A stretch of DNA of 64,000 nucleotides, taken from positions 310,001-374,000 of the forward strand of contig NZ_QUNS01000002.1 of NCBI RefSeq assembly GCF_003387615.1, read 5' to 3'. This DNA comes from Tenacibaculum gallaicum. Lineage in GTDB: Bacteria > Bacteroidota > Bacteroidia > Flavobacteriales > Flavobacteriaceae. Both the position numbers and the translations under genes were made by a program. How positions within the stretch are numbered: position 1 is the stretch's first letter; each line of letters begins with the position of its first letter. Shown piece by piece: positions 8,682 through 18,458 of this stretch. The notes under the pieces were generated by a model. That model saw only the letters and a program-made list of their open reading frames with translations, ran no database searches and was not told the DNA's origin.

Positions 8682-10799
8682 ATGAGTAGAGATTTAAAAT
8701 TCACAAGAAACATAGGTATTGCTGCGCATATTGATGCAGGAAAAACTACAACAACTGAACGTATTCTTTTCTATACAGGAGTTTCTCACAAAATAGGTGA
8801 GGTGCATGATGGTGCTTCTACAATGGACTGGATGGAGCAAGAAGCTGAAAGGGGTATTACAATTACTTCAGCAGCAACTACTTGTACTTGGCAGTTTCCA
8901 TTAGAAAATGCTAAGCCATTACCTGAAACTAAAGATTATCACTTTAATATAATTGATACTCCGGGTCACGTTGATTTTACTGTAGAGGTAAACCGTTCGT
9001 TACGTGTGTTAGATGGATTAGTGTTCTTATTTTCTGCAGTTGATGGAGTTGAGCCACAATCTGAAACTAACTGGAGATTAGCGGATAATTATAAAGTACC
9101 TCGTATTGGATTTGTTAATAAGATGGACCGTCAAGGTGCTAACTTTTTAGCAGTATGTCAACAGGTAAAAGACATGTTGAAATCTAATGCAGTGCCAATC
9201 GTGTTAAATATTGGTGATGAAGCAGATTTTAAAGGAATTGTTGATTTAGTTAAGAACCGTGCTATTGTATGGCATGATGATAACTACGGATCAACTTTTG
9301 ATGTTGTAGATATTCCGGAAGAATTAAAAGAAGAAGCTCGTGAGTTACGTGGTAAGTTAATCGAAGAGGTTGCAGCTTATGACGAAAACTTATTAGAAAA
9401 GTACATGGAGGATGAAGATTCAATTACAGAAGAAGAAGTGCATGCTGCACTTAGAGCTGCTGTAATGGATATGTCTATCATTCCAATGGTGTGTGGGTCT
9501 TCATTTAAGAATAAAGGGGTGCAGTTCTTATTAGATGCTGTATGTCGTTATTTGCCTTCTCCAATGGATAGAGATAATATTATAGGTACTAACCCTGATA
9601 CAGGTGAAGAAGAAATTCGTAAGCCAGATGCAAAATCACCGTTCGCAGCGTTAGCATTTAAAATTGCTACCGATCCTTTCGTAGGTCGTTTAGCATTCTT
9701 CCGTGCGTATTCTGGTCGTTTAGATGCAGGTTCTTACATCTTAAATAACCGTTCAGGTAAAAAAGAGCGTATTTCTCGTATCTATCAAATGCACTCTAAT
9801 AAGCAAAATGCAATCGATTATATCGAGGCAGGAGATATTGGAGCTGGAGTAGGATTCAAAGATATTAAAACAGGTGATACTTTATCGGATGAGAAGAATC
9901 CAATCGTTTTAGAATCTATGGATTTCCCAGACCCAGTAATCGGTATTGCTGTTGAGCCAAAAACTAAAGCTGACGTTGATAAATTAGGAATGTCTTTAGC
10001 TAAGTTAGCAGAAGAAGATCCAACATTTACTGTAAAAACTGATGAAGCTTCAGGGCAAACTGTAATATCAGGAATGGGTGAGTTACACTTAGATATTATT
10101 GTAGACCGTCTAAAACGTGAGTTTAAGGTTGAGGTAAATCAAGGACAACCACAAGTAGAGTACAAAGAAGCTTTAACTGCTGTTGCTGATCATAGAGAAG
10201 TTTATAAGAAACAATCTGGTGGTCGTGGTAAATTTGCTGATATAGTATTTACTATGGAGCCTGCTGATGAAGGTGAAACAGGATTACAATTTGAATCTAC
10301 TATTAAAGGTGGTAACGTTCCTAAAGAGTTTGTTCCATCTGTAGAAAAAGGATTCAAAGAAGCAATGAAGAATGGTCCTTTAGCTGGTTACGAAATGGAT
10401 TCGATGAAGATTACCTTAAAGGATGGATCTTTCCACCCTGTAGATTCTGACCAATTATCATTCGAATTAGCTGCAAAGTTAGGTTACAAGGCTGCTGCAA
10501 AAGCTGCAAGAGCTGTAATTATGGAACCAATGATGAAAGTAGAAGTGTTAACTCCGGAGGAGAACATGGGAGATATCGTTGGAGACTTAAATAGGAGAAG
10601 AGGACAAGTAAACGATATGAGCGATCGTGCTGGATCTAAAGTAGTGAAAGCTATCGTTCCTTTATCAGAAATGTTTGGATATGTTACTTCATTAAGAACA
10701 TTATCTTCAGGTAGAGCAACTTCTACAATGGAATTTTCTCATTATGCAGAAACTCCAAGTAACATTTCAGAAGAAGTAATCGCAAACGCTAAAGGTTAA
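8682..10799 (+). CDS. fusA: translation elongation factor G
   Basis: 705 aa, full length. The GTPase domain shows the P-loop AHIDAGKT (residues 15-22), switch II DTPGH (92-96) and NKMD (146-149). Domains II-V follow, with domain IV containing GGRGKFADI and domain V ending near the stop. EF-G drives tRNA-mRNA translocation and, with RRF, ribosome recycling. The [14 protein letters not shown] segment is the standard effector region. Spaced 5 nt from both rpsG and rpsJ, so it is in the middle of one transcript. Other genomes of this group can carry a second EF-G copy; this one, in the str operon, should be the housekeeping copy. Confidence 0.98.
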   Translation: MSRDLKFTRNIGIAAHIDAGKTTTTERILFYTGVSHKIGEVHDGASTMDWMEQEAERGITITSAATTCTWQFPLENAKPLPETKDYHFNIIDTPGHVDFTVEVNRSLRVLDGLVFLFSAVDGVEPQSETNWRLADNYKVPRIGFVNKMDRQGANFLAVCQQVKDMLKSNAVPIVLNIGDEADFKGIVDLVKNRAIVWHDDNYGSTFDVVDIPEELKEEARELRGKLIEEVAAYDENLLEKYMEDEDSITEEEVHAALRAAVMDMSIIPMVCGSSFKNKGVQFLLDAVCRYLPSPMDRDNIIGTNPDTGEEEIRKPDAKSPFAALAFKIATDPFVGRLAFFRAYSGRLDAGSYILNNRSGKKERISRIYQMHSNKQNAIDYIEAGDIGAGVGFKDIKTGDTLSDEKNPIVLESMDFPDPVIGIAVEPKTKADVDKLGMSLAKLAEEDPTFTVKTDEASGQTVISGMGELHLDIIVDRLKREFKVEVNQGQPQVEYKEALTAVADHREVYKKQSGGRGKFADIVFTMEPADEGETGLQFESTIKGGNVPKEFVPSVEKGFKEAMKNGPLAGYEMDSMKITLKDGSFHPVDSDQLSFELAAKLGYKAAAKAARAVIMEPMMKVEVLTPEENMGDIVGDLNRRRGQVNDMSDRAGSKVVKAIVPLSEMFGYVTSLRTLSSGRATSTMEFSHYAETPSNISEEVIANAKG

Positions 10800-10804
10800 T
10801 TAAG

Positions 10805-11110
10805 ATGAGTCAAAAAATTAGAATAAAGTTAAAATCTTACGATTATAATTTGGTAGACAAGTCTGCTGAAAAAATTGTAAAGACAGTAAAGAGTACTGGA
10901 GCTGTAGTAAACGGACCAATTCCTTTACCAACAAATAAAAAGATTTTTACCGTATTACGTTCACCACACGTAAACAAAAAATCAAGAGAGCAATTTCAAT
11001 TATCTGCTTACAAAAGATTATTAGACATTTATAGTTCTTCTTCAAAAACTATTGATGCGTTAATGAAGCTTGAATTACCAAGTGGAGTTGAAGTTGAGAT
11101 CAAAGTATAA
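10805..11110 (+). CDS. rpsJ: 30S ribosomal protein S10
   Basis: 101 aa, with the conserved [20 protein letters not shown] start and the [12 protein letters not shown] loop that enters the 30S head. S10 also acts as NusE in transcription antitermination. In many bacteria rpsJ opens the S10 operon; here it is the last gene of the str transcript, 5 nt after fusA and closed by an intrinsic terminator, while rplC has its own promoter. Confidence 0.98.
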   Translation: MSQKIRIKLKSYDYNLVDKSAEKIVKTVKSTGAVVNGPIPLPTNKKIFTVLRSPHVNKKSREQFQLSAYKRLLDIYSSSSKTIDALMKLELPSGVEVEIKV

Positions 11111-11120
11111 GTAAATCAAT

Positions 11121-11159
11121 AACTTTCGGTTTAATTTTGTTAAGCCGAAAGTTTTTTTT
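11121..11159 (+). terminator. intrinsic terminator after rpsJ
   Basis: AACTTTCGGTTTAA (11121-11134) pairs with TTAAGCCGAAAGTT (11140-11153) with one G-U pair and a 5-nt loop, followed by T8. Its loop and T tract also carry the promoter elements of the next unit. Confidence 0.85.
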
Positions 11160-11166
11160 ACTTTTG
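11137..11166 (+). promoter_or_regulatory. Bacteroidota-type promoter of the rplC operon, embedded in the terminator
   Basis: TTG at 11137-11139 (partly in the hairpin loop), 19 nt, TACTTTTG at 11159-11166. The spacing is exact for the phylum consensus. The transcript would start near 11173 and have a leader of about 230 nt before rplC. Confidence 0.75.
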
Positions 11167-11401
11167 CACACCGAAATTTTGGTTTCGGAGTGTAAAAATT
11201 TCTGGAAAGTATTCAGAAATTACATGTCCTGAGGGTTTCGCGAAGGAAAAACGGTAAAAAACAAATTCAGAGAGTGAAGGTGTTTTCGCTCTTTTTTTTT
11301 GAGAAATTCAAAGGTGAAATAAGAAACATTTGTTTCAAATATTTATTTTATTAATAGACGCGCTGGATAAAAAATATCTAATCGTCTGAAAATTAACAAA
11401 T
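11167..11401 (+). promoter_or_regulatory. structured leader with an internal intrinsic terminator upstream of rplC (candidate r-protein attenuator)
   Basis: Four stem-loops can be drawn: CACACCGAAA/TTTCGGAGTG (11167-11192), AATTTCTG/CAGAAATT (11197-11221), AGAGTGAAG/TTTCGCTCT (11271-11292) followed directly by eight T, and a nested AGACG..GATA/TATC..CGTCT hairpin (11356-11387) just before the rplC start. The third looks like a rho-independent terminator inside the leader. The downstream genes include rplD, whose product L4 attenuates the S10 operon in E. coli. An attenuation role here is inference; the hairpins are seen. Confidence 0.6.
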
Positions 11402-12019
11402 ATGTCTGGGTTAATAGGAAGAAAAGTAGGAATGACCAGCTTATTCGATGAAAACGGGAAGAATATTCCTTGTACTGTAATCGAAGCAGGTCCTTGCGTT
11501 GTTACCCAAGTCAGAACCGAAGAGGTTGACGGCTATAACGCGTTACAACTTGGTTTCGATGACAAAAAAGCAAAAAGCTCTAATAAAGCTTTAGATGGTC
11601 ACTTTAAAAAAGCTGGTACATCTGCTAAAAGAAAAGTCATTGAATTTCAAGGATTCGAAGGTGAGTACAAATTAGGTGACTCAATTACTGTTGAACACTT
11701 TACTGAAGGGGAATTCGTTGATGTATCAGGAGTTTCAAAAGGTAAAGGTTTTCAAGGTGTTGTTAAACGTCATGGTTTTGCCGGAGTTGGACAAGCAACT
11801 CACGGTCAACATAACCGTTTAAGAGCTCCAGGTTCAATTGGTGCAGCATCTTACCCTGCAAGAGTATTCAAAGGAATGCGTATGGCAGGTCGTATGGGTG
11901 GAGACAAAGTAAAAGTTCAAAATTTAAGAGTTTTAAAAGTGGTTGCAGATAAGAATCTTATCGTTGTAAAAGGAGCAATTCCTGGTCACAAAAACTCTTA
12001 TGTAACTATCGAGAAATAA
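11402..12019 (+). CDS. rplC: 50S ribosomal protein L3
   Basis: 205 aa. Begins [20 protein letters not shown] and has the [11 protein letters not shown] and [18 protein letters not shown] extension that reaches towards the peptidyl-transferase centre; the glutamine of the HGQH segment that is methylated in other bacteria is present. L3 is an early assembly protein of the 50S. First gene of a 13-gene transcript (rplC to rpsN). Its TAA shares a base with the rplD ATG, which suggests translational coupling. Confidence 0.98.
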   Translation: MSGLIGRKVGMTSLFDENGKNIPCTVIEAGPCVVTQVRTEEVDGYNALQLGFDDKKAKSSNKALDGHFKKAGTSAKRKVIEFQGFEGEYKLGDSITVEHFTEGEFVDVSGVSKGKGFQGVVKRHGFAGVGQATHGQHNRLRAPGSIGAASYPARVFKGMRMAGRMGGDKVKVQNLRVLKVVADKNLIVVKGAIPGHKNSYVTIEK

Positions 12020-12648
12020 TGAAAGTAGCAGTATTAGATATTACAGGAAAAGATACTGGTAGAAAAGTCGAACTTTCTAGCGAGGTATTCGGAATTGAGC
12101 CAAATGATCACGCGATTTATTTAGATGTAAAGCAGTATTTGGCTAATCAAAGACAAGGTACTCATAAATCGAAAGAAAGAGCTGAGATTGCTGGTAGTAC
12201 AAGAAAGATTAAAAAACAAAAGGGAACTGGTACAGCTCGTGCGGGTAGTATCAAGTCTGGTGTTTTTAGAGGTGGAGGACGTATGTTTGGTCCAAGACCA
12301 AGAAACTATTCTTTTAAGTTAAATAAAAACTTAAAGCGTTTAGCACGTAAATCAGCTTTAAGTATTCAAGCAAAAGAAAACAATTTAGTAGTTGTAGAAG
12401 ACTTCAATTTTGAAGTTCCAAGAACTAAAGAGTTTACCAATGTATTAAAAGCTTTAGAATTAGACACTAAAAAGTCTTTATTCGTATTAGGTGAAGAAAG
12501 TAAAAATGTTTACTTATCATCTCGTAACTTAAAAGGTTCTAAAGTAGTAGATGCTTCAGGTATTAACACATATAGCATTTTAAATGCTAGTAAAGTAGTT
12601 ATTTCTGAAAGCTCTCTAGAAGGAATTGAGTCTAATTTAAGTAAATAG
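12019..12648 (+). CDS. rplD: 50S ribosomal protein L4
   Basis: 209 aa. The globular domain surrounds a long basic loop ([19 protein letters not shown], residues ~74-92) that lines the peptide exit tunnel and is the macrolide-resistance hot spot; no unusual residue is obvious. The start overlaps the rplC stop by one base. In E. coli L4 also represses and attenuates its own operon, which is relevant to the leader at 11167-11401. Confidence 0.97.
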   Translation: MKVAVLDITGKDTGRKVELSSEVFGIEPNDHAIYLDVKQYLANQRQGTHKSKERAEIAGSTRKIKKQKGTGTARAGSIKSGVFRGGGRMFGPRPRNYSFKLNKNLKRLARKSALSIQAKENNLVVVEDFNFEVPRTKEFTNVLKALELDTKKSLFVLGEESKNVYLSSRNLKGSKVVDASGINTYSILNASKVVISESSLEGIESNLSK

Positions 12649-12656
12649 GGAACAAG

Positions 12657-12947
12657 ATGAGTATTTTAATTAAACCTATTATTACAGAAAAAGCTACAAA
12701 TGATAGCGAGTTAAATAACCGTTATACATTTGTTGTAAATAAGAAAGCTAACAAATTAGAAATCAAAGGAGCTGTTGAAGCTACTTATGGTGTAGCGATT
12801 GAATCTGTAAAAACAATGAACTATCCTATTCAAAGAAAAACTAAATACACTAAAAAAGGTTTAGTAACAGGGATAACAAGTGGGTACAAGAAAGCAATCG
12901 TTCAGTTAGCTGAAGGAGAAACTATTGATTTTTATAACAATCTTTAA
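12657..12947 (+). CDS. rplW: 50S ribosomal protein L23
   Basis: 96 aa, usual length. [17 protein letters not shown] at the start is the family signature. L23 sits at the tunnel exit and is the docking site for trigger factor and SRP. 8 nt after rplD, 11 nt before rplB. Confidence 0.97.
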   Translation: MSILIKPIITEKATNDSELNNRYTFVVNKKANKLEIKGAVEATYGVAIESVKTMNYPIQRKTKYTKKGLVTGITSGYKKAIVQLAEGETIDFYNNL

Positions 12948-12958
12948 GAAAAGACAGA

Positions 12959-13783
12959 ATGTCAGTTAGAAAATTAAAACCAATAACACCAGGTCAGCGT
13001 TTTAGAGTTGTAAATGGGTTCGACACCATTACTACTGATAAGCCGGAGAAATCTTTATTAGCTCCGAAAAAACGATCTGGAGGTCGAAACAATCAGGGTA
13101 GAATGACTACACGTAACATCGGTGGAGGTCATAAACAAAAATACCGTATTATCGATTTTAAAAGAGATAAGCAAGGTATTCCTGCAACAGTAAAAACTAT
13201 CGAGTACGATCCAAACCGTACGGCATTTATTGCATTAGTTAGTTATGCTGATGGTGAAAAACGTTATGTAATTGCACAAAACGGATTAAAAGTAGGTCAA
13301 ACAATCATTTCAGGAAAAGATGCAGCTCCAGAAGTTGGAAATGCTATGTACTTAAGTGAAATTCCTTTAGGTACTACAATTTCTTGTATAGAATTACATC
13401 CAGGTCAAGGAGCTGTTATGGCTCGTTCTGCTGGAGCTTTTGCTCAATTACTAGCGAAAGAAGGTAAATATGCAACAGTTAAGTTACCTTCTGGAGAAAC
13501 AAGATTTATCTTATTAACTTGTATGGCTACAATTGGAGTAGTGTCTAACTCAGACCACCAATTATTAGTTTCAGGTAAAGCAGGTAGAAGTAGATGGTTA
13601 GGAAGAAGACCAAGAACTAACGCAGTAAGAATGAACCCAGTTGATCACCCAATGGGAGGTGGTGAAGGACGTTCTTCTGGAGGGCATCCAAGATCTAGAA
13701 ACGGTATTCCTGCTAAAGGATATAAGACTAGATCAAAGACCAAAGCTAGTAATAAGTATATCGTAGAACGTAGAAAGAAATAA
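12959..13783 (+). CDS. rplB: 50S ribosomal protein L2
   Basis: 274 aa. RNA-binding OB domain followed by the SH3-like domain, and the conserved [19 protein letters not shown] segment near residue 225 whose histidine approaches the peptidyl-transferase centre. L2 is required for subunit joining. In the middle of the rplC transcript, 6 nt before rpsS. Confidence 0.98.
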   Translation: MSVRKLKPITPGQRFRVVNGFDTITTDKPEKSLLAPKKRSGGRNNQGRMTTRNIGGGHKQKYRIIDFKRDKQGIPATVKTIEYDPNRTAFIALVSYADGEKRYVIAQNGLKVGQTIISGKDAAPEVGNAMYLSEIPLGTTISCIELHPGQGAVMARSAGAFAQLLAKEGKYATVKLPSGETRFILLTCMATIGVVSNSDHQLLVSGKAGRSRWLGRRPRTNAVRMNPVDHPMGGGEGRSSGGHPRSRNGIPAKGYKTRSKTKASNKYIVERRKK

Positions 13784-13789
13784 TAAACC

Positions 13790-14068
13790 ATGGCAAGATC
13801 ATTAAAAAAAGGACCTTACGTTCACTATAAGTTAGAGAAGAAAGTGTTAGCTAACGTAGAAGCAGGTAGTAAGTCAGTTATCAAAACTTGGTCTAGAGCA
13901 AGTATGATTACCCCTGATTTCGTAGGACAAACAATTGCAGTTCACAACGGACGTCAGTTTGTACCAGTTTACGTTACTGAAAACATGGTAGGTCATAAAT
14001 TAGGCGAATTTTCACCAACACGCTCGTTTAGAGGACACGCTGGTGCAAAAAATAAAGGTAAAAAATAG
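13790..14068 (+). CDS. rpsS: 30S ribosomal protein S19
   Basis: 92 aa. [19 protein letters not shown] start, [22 protein letters not shown] and [18 protein letters not shown] are family hallmarks. S19 pairs with S13 in the 30S head and contacts the A-site tRNA and the B1a bridge. Standard position between rplB and rplV. Confidence 0.98.
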   Translation: MARSLKKGPYVHYKLEKKVLANVEAGSKSVIKTWSRASMITPDFVGQTIAVHNGRQFVPVYVTENMVGHKLGEFSPTRSFRGHAGAKNKGKK

Positions 14069-14077
14069 TAGGAAATT

Positions 14078-14482
14078 ATGGGAAGTCGTAAACATAACAT
14101 GGCAACACAGTTAAAAGAAGCTAGAAAGTCTAGAGCTTTTGCTAAATTAACTAATTGTCCTACATCACCAAGAAAAATGCGCTTGGTAGCAGATTTAGTA
14201 AGAGGAGTAGAAGTTGAAAAAGCTTTACAAATCTTAAAGTTCAGTTCAAAAGAAGCATCACGTAACTTAGAAAAGTTATTATTATCAGCTATTGCTAACT
14301 GGCAAGCTAAAAATGAAGATGCAAGTATCGAAGATGCTGGATTATACGTAAAATCAATTTGTGTTGATAGCGCAGGTATGTTAAAAAGGTTAAGACCAGC
14401 TCCACAAGGTCGTGCACATAGAATTCGTAAGCGTTCTAATCACGTAACTTTAGAGTTAGGAACTAAAAATAACAGTAATTAA
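14078..14482 (+). CDS. rplV: 50S ribosomal protein L22
   Basis: 134 aa from the [11 protein letters not shown] start; a second ATG seven codons later is possible but the longer N-terminus is usual in this phylum. The [17 protein letters not shown] segment and the basic hairpin [19 protein letters not shown] that reaches into the exit tunnel are intact, with no macrolide-type deletion. 11 nt before rpsC. Confidence 0.97.
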   Translation: MGSRKHNMATQLKEARKSRAFAKLTNCPTSPRKMRLVADLVRGVEVEKALQILKFSSKEASRNLEKLLLSAIANWQAKNEDASIEDAGLYVKSICVDSAGMLKRLRPAPQGRAHRIRKRSNHVTLELGTKNNSN

Positions 14483-14493
14483 TCAAAGTAGAA

Positions 14494-15210
14494 ATGGGAC
14501 AAAAGACAAATCCAATAGGAAATCGTTTAGGAATTATCAGAGGATGGGAATCTAACTGGTATGGTGGAAATGACTACGGAGATAAGATTGCTGAAGATGA
14601 TAAGATAAGAAAGTATTTATATGCTAGATTATCTAAAGCAAGTGTATCAAGAGTTATTATTGAGCGTACTTTAAAGCTTGTAACCGTTACTATCACTACT
14701 GCACGTCCAGGTATCATTATTGGTAAAGGAGGTCAAGAGGTAGACAAGTTAAAAGAAGAGCTTAAGAAAATTACTGGTAAAGAAGTTCAAATTAATATTT
14801 TCGAAATTAAACGTCCAGAATTAGATGCAAAATTAGTTGCAGCTAGTGTTGCTCGTCAAATCGAAAACAGAATTTCTTACAAGCGAGCTACTAAAATGGC
14901 AATCGCAGCTGCAATGAGAATGAATGCAGAAGGAATTAAAGTGCAATTATCAGGTCGTTTAAATGGAGCTGAAATGGCACGTTCTGAGCATTACAAAGAA
15001 GGAAGAATTCCTCTTTCTACCTTTAGAGCAGATATCGATTATGCACTTGTTGAAGCACATACTACATACGGAAGAATCGGTGTGAAAGTATGGATTATGA
15101 AAGGTGAGGTTTATGGAAAACGTGAATTATCTCCATTAGTTGGACTATCTAAGCAAAAAGGTAGTGGAAACAAAGGTGGTGGTAAACGTCAACCTCGCAG
15201 AAGAAAATAA
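14494..15210 (+). CDS. rpsC: 30S ribosomal protein S3
   Basis: 238 aa. Has the type II KH motif [20 protein letters not shown] in the N-terminal half and the S3 C-terminal domain ([20 protein letters not shown]), ending in a basic tail. With S4 and S5 it forms the mRNA entry pore and helicase. The start [14 protein letters not shown] is the family norm. Confidence 0.98.
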   Translation: MGQKTNPIGNRLGIIRGWESNWYGGNDYGDKIAEDDKIRKYLYARLSKASVSRVIIERTLKLVTVTITTARPGIIIGKGGQEVDKLKEELKKITGKEVQINIFEIKRPELDAKLVAASVARQIENRISYKRATKMAIAAAMRMNAEGIKVQLSGRLNGAEMARSEHYKEGRIPLSTFRADIDYALVEAHTTYGRIGVKVWIMKGEVYGKRELSPLVGLSKQKGSGNKGGGKRQPRRRK

Positions 15211-15229
15211 TTTTTAAAAGAAATTAACA

Positions 15230-15661
15230 ATGTTACAGCCAAAAAGAGTAAAATACCGTAAGGTACAGAAGGCGAAAGGAAATATGAAAGGTAACTCTGG
15301 TAGAGGTACTGAACTTTCTAACGGAATGTTTGGTATCAAATCATTAGACCAGAACTTACTTACCTCTCGTCAAATTGAGGCAGCTCGTATTGCGGCAACT
15401 CGTTATATGAAAAGAGAGGGGCAACTTTGGATTAAAATTTTCCCAGATAAACCTATCACTAAGAAACCATTAGAGGTACGTATGGGTAAAGGTAAAGGTG
15501 CACCTGACCATTTTGTAGCAGTTGTAAAACCAGGTAGAATTTTGTTTGAAATTGGTGGAGTACCAATGGAAGTAGCAAAAGAAGCTTTACGTTTAGCAGC
15601 GCAAAAACTTCCTGTAAAAACGAAGTTTGTAATAGCAAGAGATTTTGATTATAACGCTTAA
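15230..15661 (+). CDS. rplP: 50S ribosomal protein L16
   Basis: 143 aa. [16 protein letters not shown] start and the [23 protein letters not shown] region (read as two adjoining parts) mark L16, which binds the A-site tRNA elbow and 5S/23S rRNA junction. [12 protein letters not shown] closes the fold. 19 nt after rpsC. Confidence 0.98.
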   Translation: MLQPKRVKYRKVQKAKGNMKGNSGRGTELSNGMFGIKSLDQNLLTSRQIEAARIAATRYMKREGQLWIKIFPDKPITKKPLEVRMGKGKGAPDHFVAVVKPGRILFEIGGVPMEVAKEALRLAAQKLPVKTKFVIARDFDYNA

Positions 15662-15673
15662 TTCTATTAGATC

Positions 15674-15865
15674 ATGAAACAATCAGAAATTAAAGAATTA
15701 TCAACAGCTGACTTACAAGAAAAGCTAGGGGCGTTGAAGAAAAATTATACTGATCTTAAGATGGCTCACGCCATAACTCCATTGGAAAATCCATTAGAGT
15801 TACGTAGCTTAAGAAAAACTGTAGCAAGAATTGCTACAGAGTTAACTAAAAGAGAATTACAATAA
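15674..15865 (+). CDS. rpmC: 50S ribosomal protein L29
   Basis: 63 aa, two antiparallel helices. MKQSEIKELSTADLQEKL and LRKTVARIATELTKREL fit the family. It lies next to L23 at the exit tunnel. 18 nt before rpsQ, in the normal S10/spc order. Confidence 0.96.
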   Translation: MKQSEIKELSTADLQEKLGALKKNYTDLKMAHAITPLENPLELRSLRKTVARIATELTKRELQ

Positions 15866-15883
15866 TTCTAGTCAGTTTTAAAG

Positions 15884-16141
15884 ATGGAAAAAAGAAATCT
15901 TAGAAAAGAGAGAATCGGTGTAGTATCTAGTAACAAGATGGAGAAATCTATCGTTGTAAACGAGGTAAAAAGAGTAAAGCACCCAATGTACGGAAAGTTC
16001 GTATTAAAGACTAAGAAGTACGTTGCACATGACGAGAATAACGATTGCAACGAAGGAGATACTGTAAGGATCATGGAAACACGTCCTATGAGTAAATCTA
16101 AGCGTTGGAGATTAGTAGAAATCCTAGAAAGAGCTAAATAA
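15884..16141 (+). CDS. rpsQ: 30S ribosomal protein S17
   Basis: 85 aa. OB-fold protein with the conserved [19 protein letters not shown] and [10 protein letters not shown] segments; a primary binder of 16S rRNA helices 7 and 11. A single base separates its stop from the rplN ATG. Confidence 0.97.
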   Translation: MEKRNLRKERIGVVSSNKMEKSIVVNEVKRVKHPMYGKFVLKTKKYVAHDENNDCNEGDTVRIMETRPMSKSKRWRLVEILERAK

Positions 16142-16142
16142 T

Positions 16143-16511
16143 ATGTTACAGACAGAATCAAGATTAAAAGTCGCAGATAACACTGGAGCAAAAGAAGTTT
16201 TAGTGATTAGAGTTTTAGGAGGAACAAAAAAGCGTTACGCTAGCGTTGGAGATAAAATCGTAGTATCAGTAAAAGCTGCAACTCCAAACGGAACTGTAAA
16301 GAAAGGTCAAGTATCTCGTGCAGTTGTTGTTCGTACTAAGAAAGAAGTTAGACGTAAAGACGGATCATATATCAGATTTGATGATAATGCTTGTGTACTT
16401 TTAAATCCTACTGAGGAAATGAGAGGAACACGTGTATTCGGACCTGTGGCTCGTGAATTACGTGAGAAACAATTTATGAAAATAGTATCATTAGCACCTG
16501 AGGTGTTATAA
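16143..16511 (+). CDS. rplN: 50S ribosomal protein L14
   Basis: 122 aa. [19 protein letters not shown] start and [19 protein letters not shown] end are near-universal L14 sequences. Forms inter-subunit bridges B5 and B8 and is the binding site of the silencing factor RsfS. First gene of the classical spc block, but here continuous with the S10 block. Confidence 0.98.
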   Translation: MLQTESRLKVADNTGAKEVLVIRVLGGTKKRYASVGDKIVVSVKAATPNGTVKKGQVSRAVVVRTKKEVRRKDGSYIRFDDNACVLLNPTEEMRGTRVFGPVARELREKQFMKIVSLAPEVL

Positions 16512-16525
16512 AATCAGATTTTAAA

Positions 16526-16840
16526 ATGAAAAAATTTAAAATTAAATCAGGAGATACTGTTAAAGTTATAGCAGGAGATCACAAAGGATCTGAAGGGAAA
16601 GTTTTACAAATTCTTAAAGATAAGGATAGAGTAGTAGTAGAAGGTGTAAATATGGTGTCTAAACACACTAAACCAAGTGCTGCAAATCCACAAGGAGGAA
16701 TTGTAAAGAAAGAAGCTCCATTACATATATCAAATGTTGCCTTAATCGAAAATGGTGAAACAGTAAGAGTAGGGTATGACTTAGATAAGGAAAGTGGAAA
16801 GAAAGTTAGAGTTTCAAGAAAATCAGATAAAGCAATATAA
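16526..16840 (+). CDS. rplX: 50S ribosomal protein L24
   Basis: 104 aa. KOW motif near residues 6-33 ([20 protein letters not shown]) and the [24 protein letters not shown] segment. An assembly initiator of the 50S, next to the tunnel exit. Two nt before rplE. Confidence 0.97.
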   Translation: MKKFKIKSGDTVKVIAGDHKGSEGKVLQILKDKDRVVVEGVNMVSKHTKPSAANPQGGIVKKEAPLHISNVALIENGETVRVGYDLDKESGKKVRVSRKSDKAI

Positions 16841-16842
16841 CA

Positions 16843-17394
16843 ATGAGTTACGTACCAAGATTAAAAGAAGAGTACAAGAGCAGAGTTATCAAAGCTCTTA
16901 CTGATGAATTTGGTTATAGCAATGTAATGCAAGTACCTAAATTACAAAAAATCGTTGTAAGTAAAGGTGTTGGTGCAGCTATAGCAGATAAGAAATTAAT
17001 AGAATATGCTATTGACGAGTTAACAACGATTACAGGTCAAAAAGCAGTATCTACAATCTCTAAAAAAGACGTTGCAAACTTCAAATTACGTAAAGGAATG
17101 CCAATTGGTGCAAAAGTTACGTTAAGAGGAGATAAAATGTACGAATTTTTAGATAGGTTAGTTACAGCTTCTTTACCACGTGTAAGAGACTTTAACGGAA
17201 TCAAGGCAAATGGTTTTGATGGTAGAGGTAATTACAACTTAGGAGTTACTGAACAAATCATCTACCCAGAGATTAATATTGATCAAGTGAAAAAAATTAG
17301 TGGTATGGATATTACTTTCGTAACATCTGCAAATACTGATAAAGAAGCTAAATCATTATTAGGAGAATTAGGATTACCATTTAAAAAGAATTAA
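16843..17394 (+). CDS. rplE: 50S ribosomal protein L5
   Basis: 183 aa. [18 protein letters not shown] start, and the [18 protein letters not shown] motif near residue 127. Binds 5S rRNA and contacts the P-site tRNA. In E. coli the S8 repressor binds the mRNA near this gene; here rpsH has its own promoter and leader further downstream. Confidence 0.98.
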   Translation: MSYVPRLKEEYKSRVIKALTDEFGYSNVMQVPKLQKIVVSKGVGAAIADKKLIEYAIDELTTITGQKAVSTISKKDVANFKLRKGMPIGAKVTLRGDKMYEFLDRLVTASLPRVRDFNGIKANGFDGRGNYNLGVTEQIIYPEINIDQVKKISGMDITFVTSANTDKEAKSLLGELGLPFKKN

Positions 17395-17398
17395 TAAG

Positions 17399-17668
17399 AT
17401 GGCTAAAGAATCAATGAAGGCGCGTGAGCGCAAAAGAGCTAAAATGGTTGCTAAGTATGCTGAAAAGAGAAAGGCTTTAAAAGAAGCTGGAGACTATGAA
17501 GCATTACAAAAGTTACCAAAAAACGCATCACCAATTAGAATGCACAATCGTTGTAAACTAACTGGACGTCCAAAAGGATATATGCGTCAGTTCGGAATTT
17601 CACGTGTTACTTTCCGTGAAATGGCTAACCAAGGATTAATTCCAGGAGTAAAGAAAGCAAGCTGGTAA
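17399..17668 (+). CDS. rpsN: 30S ribosomal protein S14 (zinc-free long form)
   Basis: 89 aa, the long form without the CxxC zinc knuckles. [17 protein letters not shown] start and the [20 protein letters not shown] signature are intact. Last gene of the rplC transcript; a strong intrinsic terminator follows 24 nt later, so rpsH starts a new unit. Confidence 0.98.
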   Translation: MAKESMKARERKRAKMVAKYAEKRKALKEAGDYEALQKLPKNASPIRMHNRCKLTGRPKGYMRQFGISRVTFREMANQGLIPGVKKASW

Positions 17669-17691
17669 AAAAGCTCTTTAGATACAAAAAT

Positions 17692-17727
17692 AAAGGTGTA
17701 CAACAATACAAAGTTGTACGCCTTTTT
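17692..17727 (+). terminator. intrinsic terminator after rpsN
   Basis: AAAGGTGTACAAC (17692-17704) pairs with GTTGTACGCCTTT (17713-17725), one G-U pair, 8-nt loop, then T5. It ends the rplC-rpsN unit. Confidence 0.85.
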
Positions 17728-17837
17728 GTGCTTAATATAGAGTTGTAATAAGTAGTTTTTTTGAGTTTCATTTTAGATTAAACATACTAGCAAAAACGTA
17801 ATATTTTGATACTAAAAATGATAATCATCAAAAAGGT

Positions 17838-17866
17838 TTGATTTTCAAAAAGTTTATGTATATTTG
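17838..17866 (+). promoter_or_regulatory. Bacteroidota-type promoter of the rpsH operon
   Basis: TTG at 17838-17840, 18 nt, TATATTTG at 17859-17866. The transcript would have a leader of about 170 nt before rpsH. Confidence 0.75.
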
Positions 17867-18043
17867 CACACTGTTTTTGTGAGGTAAATTATGCCTTGTA
17901 AGTAGATACTTATAATAGTATAATGCCTACGAGATTTTACCTTGAAAAGCGAAAAATAAATATTAACTGGTTTCAGGTTTAGTAACTGTACTTTGTCAAG
18001 TAAAATAGAGTCGCTAAAAACCAAAACCACAATTTAATTAACT
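17867..18043 (+). promoter_or_regulatory. structured leader upstream of rpsH (candidate r-protein regulatory RNA)
   Basis: An outer stem AGGTAAA/TTTACCT (17882-17888 with 17936-17942) encloses the hairpin TAAGTA/TACTTA (17899-17912) and further short pairings. There is no ORF in the leader and no T tract. S8, the product of the first downstream gene, is the autorepressor of the spc operon in E. coli; a similar role for this leader is inference. Confidence 0.45.
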
Positions 18044-18442
18044 ATGTATACAGATCCAATCGCGGATTTTCTTACTCGTGTGAGAAATGCTATTGCAGCA
18101 AATCACAGAGTAGTTGAAGTTCCTGCTTCAAAGTTGAAGAAGGAAATGACGAAAATTTTGTTCGATCAAGGTTACATTTTAAGTTATCAGTTCAATGAAG
18201 ATAAAGTTCAAGGAACTATTAAAATAGCTTTAAAATACGATCGTGATACGAAAGAGTCAGTAATCAGAAAGATTCAAAGAATTTCAACACCAGGTTTACG
18301 TAGATACGTTGGCGCTAAAGAAATGCCAAGAGTATTAAACGGATTAGGTATTGCTATTGTTTCTACATCAAGAGGTGTAATGACAAACAAAAAAGCAAGA
18401 CTAGAGAACGTAGGTGGAGAAGTATTATGTTACGTTTACTAA
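18044..18442 (+). CDS. rpsH: 30S ribosomal protein S8
   Basis: 132 aa. [16 protein letters not shown] start and the [20 protein letters not shown] signature near the C-terminus. A primary binder of the 16S central domain. First gene of its transcript, behind its own promoter and a folded leader. The rplF start lies 16 nt after its stop. Confidence 0.98.
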   Translation: MYTDPIADFLTRVRNAIAANHRVVEVPASKLKKEMTKILFDQGYILSYQFNEDKVQGTIKIALKYDRDTKESVIRKIQRISTPGLRRYVGAKEMPRVLNGLGIAIVSTSRGVMTNKKARLENVGGEVLCYVY

Positions 18443-18458
18443 AAAAACATTTTGTAAG

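Noticed and set aside
17867..18043. tRNA or small-RNA gene in the rpsH leader
   Set aside because: The stem arrangement lacks acceptor, D and T arm signatures and a CCA end; leader RNA is the better view.
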